Shown piece by piece: positions 1 to 11,600 of a stretch of 64,000 nucleotides of DNA. The DNA is from Spisula solida (lineage: Eukaryota > Mollusca > Bivalvia > Venerida > Mactridae): the NCBI GenBank assembly GCA_947247005.1, contig OX365952.1, positions 28,708,222-28,772,221 on the forward strand, written 5' to 3'. The notes beneath the pieces are model-generated. The model made no database searches. It saw only the letters and a list, made by a program, of their open reading frames with translations, and was not told the DNA's origin. Position 1 is the stretch's first letter; every line of letters starts with the position of its first letter. Position numbers and translations under genes: made by a program.

Positions 1-336
1 AATTCTGATGTAAGGATACGCTGAACACTATATTTACTGACTCCATTACATCCTGCAACGTCCCGCACTGTCTTACGTCGATCGCTATAGATATCTATTG
101 CGTTCTGTACAGCCATAACGTTCCGTAGATCTTTATATGGCGCTCTTCCTCAAGGCAATGTATCAGTCCATCCATCACTAAACCTGCCATGTCACTTGTA
201 CACAAGCGCCCTGGACACACCACTATATCTCTCATTACTTTTAAGTTTCTTAAAAGTGTCTATTGGTGTCAGTTCCCGTGTGTACACAAAACTCGATAGC
301 CCTTCTGCGGGCCTTGCTCTCCTCTAACGTTGCCAT
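1..336 (-). pseudogene. mariner-like transposase, N-terminal remnant, runs off the window edge
   Basis: Reading the minus strand from an ATG at 334-336 gives a start like MATLEESKARRRAIEFCVHT. After a frameshift the text continues with a mariner-type DNA-binding half: a 'VSRALVYK.HGRFSDGW' helix-turn-helix segment, then 'SDRRKTVRDVAG' and 'SVQRILTSE', the usual linker and second HTH. The expected Trp in 'VYKWHGRF' is a TGA stop, and a second stop follows 'TDTLP'. With at least one frameshift and two stops it cannot make transposase. The catalytic DD(34)D part would lie to the left, outside the window. The family call rests on motif order and wording, not on a search. Confidence 0.72.
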
Positions 337-789
337 TTTGAGCATATTTCAATTTTCAGTGATGAATTTCAAAAGTAAAATATACTCGCCAAATTAAAAA
401 CAAATTCAATGTAACATGTTAATTAATTACATCGACATTGAATAAATAACGGCACGTTTGACGGGTAGCGCCGCCCGCGCTTACATGGGGTGCGACTATT
501 AATGATTATATACGTCAAGTACATATCATTTTAATTTACATGCATGATGTTTGTAAAAATATAATTTATAAAGGTGATTGTCAAATATGATGGTTGTGTG
601 ACGTCAAATAAAATATTATCAAAAAAGTCTACGATTTACTGGGACAACACTCGTAGATATATGAATATACGAGGGTTGTATGATAAAGTTAAAACTTGAA
701 AATTTTATTGATGAACTGTTAAACAATTTTATATTAATATAAAAACATAGAATAACCAAGTGTGATTAAAAACATGTATTATAGCATAA
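337..789. other. no gene seen; AT-rich spacer
   Basis: No coding frame or clear repeat is visible. A mariner-like tip, TACGAGGGTTGT, occurs near 671 but points away from the remnant at 1-336, so it is not obviously that element's end. Confidence 0.4.
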
Positions 790-1294
790 AAACGTTAACG
801 GGACGAAAACCATGCGTAAACATAAAGATTCACGCGCTGTTAACGTCCAGTTTTACGTATGCTTATTTCAGGGCCGCGCCGGCGACTATAAACGTTATAC
901 AGCGTCAAATGAACAGTAATTCCCATTTTATTTCTAACTACTAATAAGTTTTCTATAATATTTAAATTATAAATTTAAACAAACCCGCAGTATCTGTGTT
1001 TTCTATGTATTTGCCGATCCATGAAGTCGACGTGCATAACAATAATTGGTATGACGTTACGTTTGACTTCGCGACGTCGCCACAACATCTCCCGCCAAAA
1101 TATCATTACTTTGAAGTACAAACGCAGTAATTGATGTTTTGTATGCTAATAGCGTTTAGGCATGTTTTTTCGACGCGTTATAACATCTGCAGAGTCCCTC
1201 GGGAGCGTTGGTGCCCTCGCCCTGGCGGGCTTGGGCACCAACCGTCCCTCGGGACTCTGCAGATGTTATAGCCCGAAAAAGCATGCGTTAACCC
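790..1294 (+). repeat. dispersed repeat family R1, copy a (uninterrupted)
   Basis: This block recurs at 20105-21235 and 60800-61235. Shared landmarks in order are 'gattcacgcgc', 'gttaacgtccag', 'aatttaaacaaac', 'tttgccgatcc', 'gaagtcgacg', 'atctcccgccaa', the palindrome at 1161-1285, and a common end 'gcgttaaccctaca'. It has no coding capacity and looks like a non-autonomous mobile element; its class is not recognised. At 1008-1009 it carries the TA that corresponds to the pogo-like insertion site in copy b, so it serves as an empty-site comparator. Confidence 0.72.
1161..1285. repeat. imperfect palindrome (hairpin), terminal part of R1
   Basis: The arms read 'ttataacatctgcagagtcc' on the left and its complement 'ggactctgcagatgttata' on the right. 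An inner pair, gttggtgccc/gggcaccaac, flanks a GC-rich centre. A half copy lies at about 21173-21235 and a decayed full copy at 61124-61235. Confidence 0.8.
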
Positions 1295-1857
1295 TACAGA
1301 AGAGCTGTCACCAGACACATTTGTCAGTGAAAACTTAGTTAAATTTAGTTAAAATATGATTTAAGGTGCTCGGAACTTTCCGAGGTCGAAATCAAAAGTA
1401 GCTATATTTGCTTAAAACTTTGTACGGACGTATATCATACCCCAATCTGCGTTGCGTGGTAACGTTTTATTACAATGAAGTCACATGACGTCGCTTTTTT
1501 GGTGCCGTTTTTGGACCCAGTGACAGAATCATACCGTACATTGATTATGACTACATAAATTTTTCATTTAATAGCCGATTTTAAATTTGGAAATTGAGTA
1601 TTAATGCTCGATAAATTATCGTTCTGATTATATGTTTTTAGTACACTTGATGAACCAAAAATAAATATTGTATGCGGAAATCGCGCAAAACACGTCAGAA
1701 ACGTCAACAAATTGCTACTTGATTTTTCGCCTTTTCCCTTAAATATCTAAAAAAAAATAGTAAAAAGCCTGACGATAAAGTTTTAAAACTTCACAGTATG
1801 TTGCTCTGGATACGAAGAACAAATTAATTAATAAAAAAGGATAGGTCGACACGCAAG

Positions 1858-1965
1858 ATTGTTCAGTAAGTAACTTTAAAATACTGTCGTCGGCCTTACA
1901 AATTGACGACGCTGCACAAAACGTCATTGCTAAATCACCGTTAGGTACATAGCTTTCTCAGAGAA
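1858..1965 (-). repeat. dispersed repeat R2, copy in minus orientation
   Basis: The reverse complement of this ~108-bp block matches 4845-4956. Shared text includes 'ctatgtacctaacggtgatt', 'caatgacgtt' and 'aaggccgacgacagtatt'. The two copies face each other across about 2.9 kb. Confidence 0.75.
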
Positions 1966-2517
1966 AATATCCAGGTTGTCACCAGTATTGTTCCGATGCT
2001 CGCCGACATCGTCCCGTCATATTACGGTTGTGCGTCGGTGACACACAGGTGTAACCCGTTGGTCATTGTAGTGGTATGATCTACTTTGAGGGTGTGTATC
2101 AGGGAATGGTAATTGTATCAGCTAGCTAGAATATGCACTGGCTACTTTACATGATCGACATCCCGGATTGTTAGGAAAAGTTCCCAATAATTTGTATTAT
2201 CCAGTCACTTCCGGCAAAATCTGCCTGTTAACGGGGTGACTGATAAACTTAGCGATAATCGGTCACCTGGTCATGTGACTAGTGATAATCCGTCACCTTA
2301 CCACGTGATCGGACGGACTTCTTCTTATATGAGAGTCACCGGTTGCAATTCCGTGCCCGAGGGTGAGGTTTTCCGTTCCTAAATGAGCTGGTGGTTGATC
2401 GGTTATGTTCTTCGACTTACCTGCGTCTACACGACGTCTATCAAGATGAAAGAGTAACAATATAGTCCCGAATCTGATCCCCTCACTGAGCAGATTAAGC
2501 GACTGGATAAATAGAAT
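1966..2517. other. no gene seen; short imperfect duplications
   Basis: Around 2247-2315 a ~31-bp unit, 'gataatcggtcacctggtca' and 'gataatccgtcaccttacca', occurs twice. Otherwise nothing is recognisable. Confidence 0.4.
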
Positions 2518-2658
2518 AATAGGTTAGTGCCGAAAATAAAGTAAAAGTTTATCCGGCTCGGCTGCGGAAATTATCGGATTCGCCTACGGCTCACCCGATA
2601 AATTCCTCCGCCTTGCCAGATAAACTTTTTCATCCAAGGCTCTAACCTATTATTCTCT
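2518..2658. repeat. foldback hairpin element H1
   Basis: The left arm 'aataataggttagtgccg...aaagtttatccggc' pairs with the right arm 'gccagataaactttt...ctctaacctattatt'. The centre reads 'ggattcgcctacggctcacc'. The arms are roughly 60 bp. A half-length relative in the other orientation lies at about 35866-35925. Confidence 0.8.
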
Positions 2659-3239
2659 ATGTAACCCGTAGTGGCTACTTGGTTTCGGTGGGTGTATTAT
2701 AACTACTAAAGGATAAACCATACCCGAATTTCAGATTCCGCTGCAGCCATACTAGTTGTCAAATCAATATGACCACACTTTGACGCCTACGTCCCCTGTC
2801 TCACAGCAACTTCGATGTCCTTAACCGTGATGAAATCGGGACCTACCTGCCATAACTGTAGTTGTAACGTCACATTCTGTTCCTAAACTAGCAGATAACC
2901 TGCTCATACCGTTCATATCCGTTCATATCCGTAACTCCGCCGGTACGGAACGGGACTAGACCGTTCTTTTCCAGACGTCGACCTGCTCCCGGGGTTCACC
3001 GTGATGAATACGTCATACCTGTACACTACGGTTTATCACAGTGGAGGGACGGTGGGGTCCTGGTAATCCCCTGATTCATAGTATCTTTCCTGGTGTCTGA
3101 CGGTTAGATGAAATATTTTAAATGTATCAGGTCTGTAAGCCAGTCTATCACGGTTTATCATGGATCGCCTTAGATTTTCATGTCGGATGTCAGCTCCAGT
3201 ATGTGATGTTCAGCGGTGTCTTGTTAATAACTGTCTATA
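2659..3239. other. no gene seen
   Basis: Unique-looking sequence with one small duplication, 'cgttcatatc', near 2908-2931. There is no credible coding frame. Confidence 0.4.
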
Positions 3240-3965
3240 TTACCCCAATCACACGAGAGTCGGAACGAGCCGGAATGCCGTAGGAATAGCAATTCGATGT
3301 AGATCCTTTTATGTTTGAAATGTATTCCGTCTGCAATCCGAGTGCATTCCACACGTTCGGGCCAGTTTAAAGGTTTTCGCATGCTCTTAATCTATTTCGT
3401 TAGAAATAAATTACCTACTATTAAACTACAAACTAGACATTTTTTAATCTGTGTATTTATTCTAATAGTCCTGATCACATGGCGTCGGATCGAGTCAGAA
3501 TACCGTCAGAACAAAAATTCGAGGTGTATTCTGTCATTATCTAAGTGCATTCTAAACATTCAGTCTAGATGCATTCGAGATCGGATGAAATATCGAATGG
3601 CTTTCGAGGTGTATTCTCCTGACATTCTGATTACATTTTAAATATTCTTTCGGCATTCTGACTGCATAAATTACTTAAAACCAGTATATGTACTGTTATT
3701 AAACATACTTCCCGTGCGAAAGCCCGTGCAAAACGGTCCAACGAGTGTTTGTACCGTATTGTGAAAACATATGCGTGCGCATTCTCCGCTATCATTCGAA
3801 GTGTATTCTTGTTATATTCAAATTTTGTTTGAATTGTATTCGAATTGTCTTCGAAGTATTCCAACGGCAATTCGACAAAGCTGTAATAATTTTAATCAAT
3901 TCGAATCATCATTAGGAATGTCTTTTTCTATATTCCGACTCATTCGGGCCCATTCCGGCTGATTC
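3240..3965. repeat. degenerate 'attcgaggtgtattct' low-order repeat
   Basis: Variants of 'attcgagtgcattc', 'aggtgtattct', 'cggaatgcc' and 'cattctgac' recur irregularly through the block, for example at 3310-3350, 3500-3530, 3545-3580, 3605-3640 and 3785-3870. Spacing is uneven, so it looks like a very old decayed array or a simple-sequence-driven element. No gene is seen. Confidence 0.45.
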
Positions 3966-4104
3966 GAGATTCGTGTGATTGAGGTAAACAATGTGACACG
4001 ATTGATTTTGACAACTTCTTCCCGAGAAAAGGATAACAGCTAGTTTGGGGTCATTTGTTCCTTATACTTCTTCTCCTTCTTCTGTATATGCGTTGTTTTA
4101 CAGC

Positions 4105-4200
4105 TGTCTCGTATTTTTAATTCCCCAAAACGAAGTGGGGGATTATAGGAATGGTCTCCGCCCGTCCGTCCGTCCGTCTGTCCATCCGTACGCACCCACT
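4105..4200 (+). repeat. GTCC microsatellite within a bivalve-style repeat
   Basis: A 'gtgggggattataggaatgg' lead-in is followed by (cgtc)n from about 4161 to 4188. This pairing of lead-in and tetranucleotide is familiar from bivalve intergenic DNA; the family name is not known to me. Confidence 0.6.
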
Positions 4201-4844
4201 TGACGTTGTGGGGTGTGGAACAATATAATAGGCTATATTTAGATTCTATTCATTCCGTTGCTTACGGGTTGCAAAATGTTGCTTATGGGGTTTTACAAGC
4301 AAAAGGATGAACAAAAGAAAACCCCACAAAGTCAAGTCAGTGAGAACGTCCGTTCGTAAGAAAACTTTTTAACGTCTGGTCCGAATTGCATGAAACTCAT
4401 AGCAACTGTGTAATTAACATAGACGACGCATATGGCACTATTATCATCGTAGCATGTACTGTCGTGTTTCTGTTATAAATGTTACGATATCATCATAGTT
4501 CTGTCGCGTTTTCGTTATCTTAGTTTCTCTGATCAACACACATGCAAACACAATTGCCCTTACGAAATAATTATTGATTTACATGTTATTAAATTATCAC
4601 CAAAAAAACTGAGACCTTTTACTAAGCTTTTAATTCCTGGTGTTATGATATGAAAAATGGCTAACACCGCGTACTAGACTCAAAAGTACATGTATACCAT
4701 GCTTTGTATAACATATTCTTATTTGTGTTTCAGGAAGAAACGTAACATGATAGTTTAATTATTAAAAGCAAACTGATGTCATACACTTCTTTATTTTGTA
4801 GATTCATAAAATTAAATATATCGGCATTCGTTTGCAATTTCCCT
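4201..4844. other. no gene seen
   Basis: AT-rich spacer with frequent stops in all frames. Confidence 0.4.
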
Positions 4845-4956
4845 GAGAAAACTATGTACCTAACGGTGATTTAACAATGACGTTTAATGCAGCATGAATC
4901 GTCAATTCTTAAGGCCGACGACAGTATTTCAAAGTTACTTACTGAAAAATCTTATA
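4845..4956 (+). repeat. dispersed repeat R2, plus-orientation copy
   Basis: Inverted partner of 1858-1965, with similarity over about 110 bp from 'ctgagaaa' to 'cttactgaa'. A short open frame over it is not a gene. Confidence 0.75.
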
Positions 4957-5170
4957 TACTATATTGGTTGTATATTGGACCAATATCGGCAATCTAATAT
5001 CCTTTTTATGATATTGGTTGTATATCGGACAAATATCGGCAATCTGATATCATTTCAACGATATGGATTGTGTATTGGACCAATTTAGGGTGTCTGATAT
5101 CCATTTCATGGTACTGGTTGTATCAGCTGTTATCAGTTTCACGATATTGGTTGTATATTGGACCAATATA
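4957..5170 (+). repeat. short degenerate tandem repeat, ~53-bp unit
   Basis: About four copies of a unit containing 'gatattggttgtatattgga' and 'ccaatatcggcaatctgata'. Related 'ggtccaatat' words appear at 6560-6720, suggesting a shared origin. Confidence 0.65.
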
Positions 5171-5346
5171 ATGACTAAATAAATGTGCATATGAATATGT
5201 CTCAATGATCAAGACAATGGTGTTGTCGAATTAAACTTGAATTCGCATTTTAAAAAACTCTGGAAAGTTAGTTCTGAGCTTCTGTTGTTATTTCGTGTTT
5301 AGAAAAAATCAGTGGAGTTGAACATATGCGATAAAAAGGTTATAAA

Positions 5347-5470
5347 ACAGGGCCGTTGTGCATTAAGTCGATATTGGCATACTAGACCGGTACTGGCATT
5401 AGGGCTGAAGCCATCGAGCCAATACCTAACCTACTATGCCGAATATCGACTTAATGCCCGCCGTCCCTGT
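5347..5470. repeat. foldback hairpin element H2
   Basis: The left arm 'gcattaagtcgatattggca' pairs with 'atgccgaatatcgacttaat'. The arm ends are acaggg and ccctgt. The central loop holds 'agggctgaagccatcgagcc', similar to the loop of the hairpin at 56167-56269. Confidence 0.82.
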
Positions 5471-8400
5471 GTACTGATCTATACGTAGATATGTATTGTC
5501 CTTGTCCGTTACATTTGTCGATGGCAATATTAAGAAGGATTCTACGATTACTGCCTAAAAGGTGTATGTTTTTATTCTACATCTGGAAAATAACATAGCC
5601 TTTCGTCAACAATTACGTAATTTATTGAACTTGGAAGGGTATACTCGAGTACACTGGCCTTATGTTCATTTTAAGCAAACTTTGTGCCATCTTTGCCGTA
5701 GTTGTTTAGAAAAGTAAATTTCAGTATTCGTTAAACTGCAACATACGATACGATAACTGAATCCTGAAAGTTTCCATCAGGACTGTAAATCAAAATGAAA
5801 TAAATTATTTGTTGTCGACGAGTAAGACGGTCAAAAACAAGTGAGATCACTCATATTTATACCAAATAATGCTTATTTGTTCATGCACCTATGACTTCAT
5901 ATTAATTGTATTTTGATCGCAAATTCTTCCCAGAAATCAATGTTGATGGTCTACGGCTTACATCCAAGTGTAATATGCCAAATTCAAATCGTTAAAACTA
6001 ATTGAAATGTTTTTGGACTTATTTTGACACCTATTTTCGCGACTTTGAAATGCTTTTATTTTGTTCAAAAATGGCAATCAAGTGCAGCAAATCATGTTTT
6101 TGTGGAAGGCATTTACATGATTCACGGTATGTAAGTTGTGGAATAAGAATATTTCCCGAAAGGAATTATTAATCGACAGTTATTCGCAAAAAGTCGCAGT
6201 GTCTATAACTAACTATTTTAAAAGACAACAAAAACGATAGTTCGGTAATTAAATTTTATTGATTTTTTCACGAAATATTGCGGAAATCCTAATGGTTCCC
6301 GAAATGTAAAAAGATTTAAAGATATCAACGAATTTTCTTATTTGTGACCCAAAGGACAATACATATCGAACACCCCTCGTTTATAATTTGGCATTATTAA
6401 AAATGAGTATGTACAGCACACCATTGCAAGTGTTAAACAAACGAAATGCGATATGAAATTATGAATCGCTCTTTGCCCGGTACTATTTACTGGGTTTACT
6501 CATTGGCGGTAAATTATTATAACTCAATAAAAAGTTATTAAATGAAACAGGAATATAAAATCTGATGATGGTCCAATATTGGGATCTGATATTGAAAATT
6601 GATGTTGGTCCGAGTTCGGTTTAATATAAGTCCAATATCGGCACGACGTCGGTACTGATATCGGTCCGATATGACGTCAACTTTGCAAATCTGCTGCTGG
6701 GCCGATGTTAGACTAGATATCTTAATGTGATTTATAATGCCTGCTGGGGGAATATCATATTTTCAACTCCTTTCGAAATAACAACAGATTCAAACTTTTA
6801 AACAAAATCTTTCTTGTTTCGAATTAACTTCATAGATAATGCAAACTGTTCTTTTTGTAAACGAATCCCGAAAAATTAAACATTAATTTTGTGATTGTCA
6901 TGTAATAAAAGAACTGATTTTAAGTTTCTTTAGAAATCATGAAGTAATAAAAACATTTCTAAATAGTGAAAGTTTTATATTAGGAATAAGAGATCACAAG
7001 CAAGATGTACTTAACCTTATGTTTACATACCTTAAATTATTTATTTACAACTGCAAAGTTCAAGAAATCAATCCAATCCTAAATCGGGCAAAACATTTAA
7101 TCAATTATCAATATAAAGTACAAAAAGGGGTTACGGTTAAATTGGATAGTTAGGACTCTTTTAACGCAACTTGGAATATGTACTTGAATATTTTCCAATA
7201 ATTCCAAATAAAAAAGAATTAGTTCATATTATACTGCACTTTCATCCAAGAGAAAATTCTATTCTATTGTCATACATAAAAGAAAGAAACCACAGACATA
7301 ATTTAAACATAAAAAAGTACCTGCATCCACCAAACTAAAAAAAACATCAAAGGGGATTTATATAATGCAATACCTGTAGATATGCATGTATTTTGAACTA
7401 TATTATGTTTATCATTTTTTGTAATTAACTTTTTGACTATCTAGTACAAGGTGATCGATTAATTCCGCATATTAGTAAATGCCTATAACTTCACTATTTC
7501 TTTACTTACACATATAAATTTGGTATTGTTGGAGAGGTAATATTATATAATAAACATTTCTGCTTAAATGAACAAAGTATTTGGCATTGTGCCGACAAAG
7601 TGACGTTATGACGTCATCAATGATGTCATAAATTTCAGTATTTCCAAACTGGAATCATAAAACTTTATTTTGAATTGGGTGATAAGTGAAAAGAAAACTT
7701 GAAAAGTGAGTTCAAATGCACATGTGCCTTCAAGAAGGAATATTGTTGGATATGTCCAATGAAATGAAACATTCGATTTGTTGGGAAAACAGACTGGTTA
7801 CCTAGCTGCATGCAACAGCGTCATGTACTGAATATAAAACGACGCTTGAAACTCGTTTCAGAGAAAATGGGTGGTCACATTGAACGTCTGCTTTAGATAA
7901 GGATTCAATTGTTGAATACCGGTTTTAGATCAGAACAAAACATACACATATACTCTGAAATTACATGTTTTCTTTAATATAGTAGCTTTTAACATGTTGA
8001 AGCATTTATTAATGTGCGGATTTAATGGATCACCCTGTATTTAATTTCATTAATTAATTTACTGTTATATTAGTTGTTGTACGGTAGTAGATGGGATGTC
8101 CTCGACCCACGTCTACTTATTGCCGAGGAAAATAAAATTACACCCCCCCTGAAAAAAATGACAAAAATAACGTTTTGCCTTAAACGGATTTGTTCGAGTC
8201 GAGGTTGTCTAAGGACATTTACTTGTGTATGCTGACGATATACTGTAAACTACCTCAAAACCGGACACTGTACGGACAGGGGCGAAGTCAGAGAGTTCTC
8301 TATATATAACTCCAAAAACACATGTTGTTATTCTGAGAAGGGTAACAGCATGATTTGATCTGATTAGAAACGTACAACATGCATGTATTGCTATTTTGTA

Positions 8401-8657
8401 AGAATCATTTCTTTAAATAAGGAATTTGATTTAGAAAAACAACTACAGTATTGTAAAGCGATGGCTATGCAGGACGTATATCTAGATCATTGCAAATATA
8501 CTTTCATATGTTCCAGAAAAAGGTCAAGTAATAGTTAGAACATATTAAGTCAATCAAAAATTATTAAAAGGGTGGCGCGAGGGAAACGAAGCGAGGGAAA
8601 CGAAGCGAGTCCTTTTTAGTCATTAAACATTTACCCAAGTGATGTTTTTCATTGCAG
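5471..8657. other. 3.2-kb gene-free stretch upstream of gene 1
   Basis: AT-rich DNA without a supportable coding frame. It holds the 'ggtccaatat' words at 6560-6720 and a short direct repeat of 'gagggaaacgaagc' at 8579-8606. Upstream exons or the promoter of gene 1 may lie here but could not be identified. Confidence 0.4.
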
Positions 8658-11600
8658 ATCTATCCGATCAGAATTTGCCAGCCTGTGTTTTAGTGTCAGT
8701 CTGCAGTCATTCACTGTTAAAAGAAGTGAAAGGTATTGAGAACATAATTTCATCAAACTCTCTTGCAACGCAATGCACCAGTCCTTACTTCGCATCTAAT
8801 GAAAGCATTTACGATGAATTTACCGATGTTGGTGGAGAAGTGGAAGAAGAAATCGACACCCATGAAAATGATGAAACAAATTATCTACTTTTACCAAACG
8901 CTGTAAGCACAAAGGAGGCCAAGCGTGGAATATGCGAAACAGGATCTGGAAAAGTCCAATTAGATATTAAAGATGTTGAGCAAGCTATTACATGGCTGTA
9001 TAATCTAAGAAGAGCAACACCAGGATCTAGTCAACAAATCACCATGGAAGAGTGTGTGGATACTGAGGAAACAAAGGTTGACAATAACGAAGACAGTGAT
9101 GTGATATTGTATGACAACAAACGTGTACAGGAAGACCAGCCTGATAATTCTAAACTCCCCGATAAATCTGTTTCACAATGTTTAGTCACTGATATACCGT
9201 CCTCTGTTTCGATTGTAGACAGCATTGAAGAATATGGGATTACAAGTACTGATAACATCATAGACGATAATAACCACAGGGCAAGATCTGGGCTGTCAGT
9301 TCATTTGCAGATATCAACGAGTGTCAATTCGTCGGGTATATCTTTGTATGAAGAGTTTGATACATGCAATAACACTAAACAATGTGTTGTTTTATCGTGT
9401 GAAAACGGAAGCGGACTTAGTACTCTACATGGTGAATATAAACACGACGTACATGGTGAATATAAACACGACGTACATGGTGAATATAAACACGACGTAC
9501 ATGGTGAATATAAACACGCCACTTTATCAACTGCAAAAACTCTAATCACAAATACACTGGTGTGTAGTATGAATAAAGAAATGGACCAAGAAGATAAACT
9601 GATATTTGATACCAAACCAGAAGATAATGAAAATGAACAATTTGGACCGTCAGGTAGTTGGTTCCTGTCTAAAATCGTCAATGTATCGGGAGTGCCTTTG
9701 CATGAGACTACAAAAGCAAAGTGTGACTCTCAAGAAAACGTACATATATCATTTGGTGAAAGAGGGGTATTAGAGAATACCTCTGGTCATCATAAAAACA
9801 CCGAAGTAACCAAAACGTCACGTCTGGACACTCAGGACACGCTGGTACTTACTTTAAATGACAACAGTATGGGGTATGATGGAATGGCAATTGCTGATAA
9901 GAAAATAGAAGAGACGAACTCTACCCAAAATGAAAACTTTAAAAGTAGTTTCCCGGAATGTAAACTAGTGAATTCATTGACTTTACCTGTGATTAGTATT
10001 AGGAACTCAGAGCGTGACTTCCAAGCAAGTGGGATTGTTTCATTAAAGGAGAAATGTGAACTAGACAATCTCGATCAACATTCTGACCACACAGACGTTG
10101 AACGTATATATTGTCTAATCACATACATTGCAGCATCTAATTCAAATGAAGACAACATCCACAAAGATTTGGCGGGAAATGTAGAAACTGAGAGCAATCT
10201 TCCTGATAATTGTCAATACGCTAACAAATCAAGTCTTACCACAGATAAACCTGTAAGAGCTTTACATAAAGGGAACACACACGACGATGAACCGGAACAT
10301 ATTGGCAAAGCAACCATAGTAAACAAGGAATGTCCTCAAAATGAATCGTCTGAGGTATCAGTTAACTTACATTTACCAACATGTAGAGTTGAAAATACAT
10401 CGACAGTAACTTCAAATGGGCATATTGCATCGACCAATGTTTATCCAGAACTCGACGTACCATCGTATGAAGACAGAACTGTTCCAGATTATATCCCGGG
10501 TAAATATGAACATGTAGATGTATCAAACACACATAGTCGTCTATTCCAAACGACGCAGATATCAACACCAACTGCATCAAGATGTCATGTCCATGTCGGT
10601 GGTATGCATGATAGATACTTAATAGAAACACATAGCTTCGTGCGTGAAAATTCTGGACTCTCAATAGATGTGACTGTATCGGAAAGTGTCAACTTGTCAT
10701 CTGTACCTTTGGGTGAGATTAAACAATCACACACTGGCTCAGCAAACAGTAAGGTTGAGGACAGAAATGTGCTAGTTAATATCCCAAACAATTCAACCGA
10801 CCATAAATCTGACAATATTGGTATACTAAACATGCATACATCTGACGGTGTCGATATATCATCAATGAATAAATTTGATAGGGTCGATGTTCCAACCGTG
10901 CAGGAATATGAAAGTGTCGATGAACTAACCTTGTCTGGTAATGAATTAACCTTGCATGAATTTAATGATGTTGGTGTCTCAAGCACGCATAAAGAAGATG
11001 ATGTTGGTGTCTCAAAGACGCATAAGGTAGATGGTGTTGGTTTCTCAAAGACGCATAAGGTTGATGATTTTGGTGTCTCAAGCACGCATAAAGAAGATGA
11101 TGTTGGAGATTCAAGCACGCATAAGTCAGATGGTGCTAGTGTCTCAAAGACGCATAAGGTAGATGGTCTTGGTGTCTCAAGCACGCATAAAGAAGATGAT
11201 GTTGGTGTCTCAAGCACGCATAAAGAAGGTGATGTTGGTGTCTCAAGCACGCATAAGTCAGATGGTGCTAGTGTCTCAAAGACGCATAAGGAAGATGGTG
11301 TTGGTGTCTCAAGCACGCATAAAGTAGATGGTATTGATGTCTTAAGCACGCATACGGCAGTTGGTGTTGGTGTCTCTAGCACGCATAAGGCAGATCGTGC
11401 TAGTGTCTCAAAGACGCATAAGGTAGATGGTCTTGGTGTCTCAAGCATGCATAAGGCAGATGATGTTGGTGTCTCAAGCACGCATAAGGCAAATGGTGTT
11501 GGTGTCTTAAAGACACATAAGGTAGATGGTGTTGGTGTTTCAAGCACGTATAAGGCAGTTGGTGTTGGTGTCTCAAGCACGCATAAAGAAGATGAGTTTG

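Noticed and set aside
672..720. Mariner 5' end belonging to the remnant at 1-336
   Set aside because: The tip points in the wrong direction for that element.
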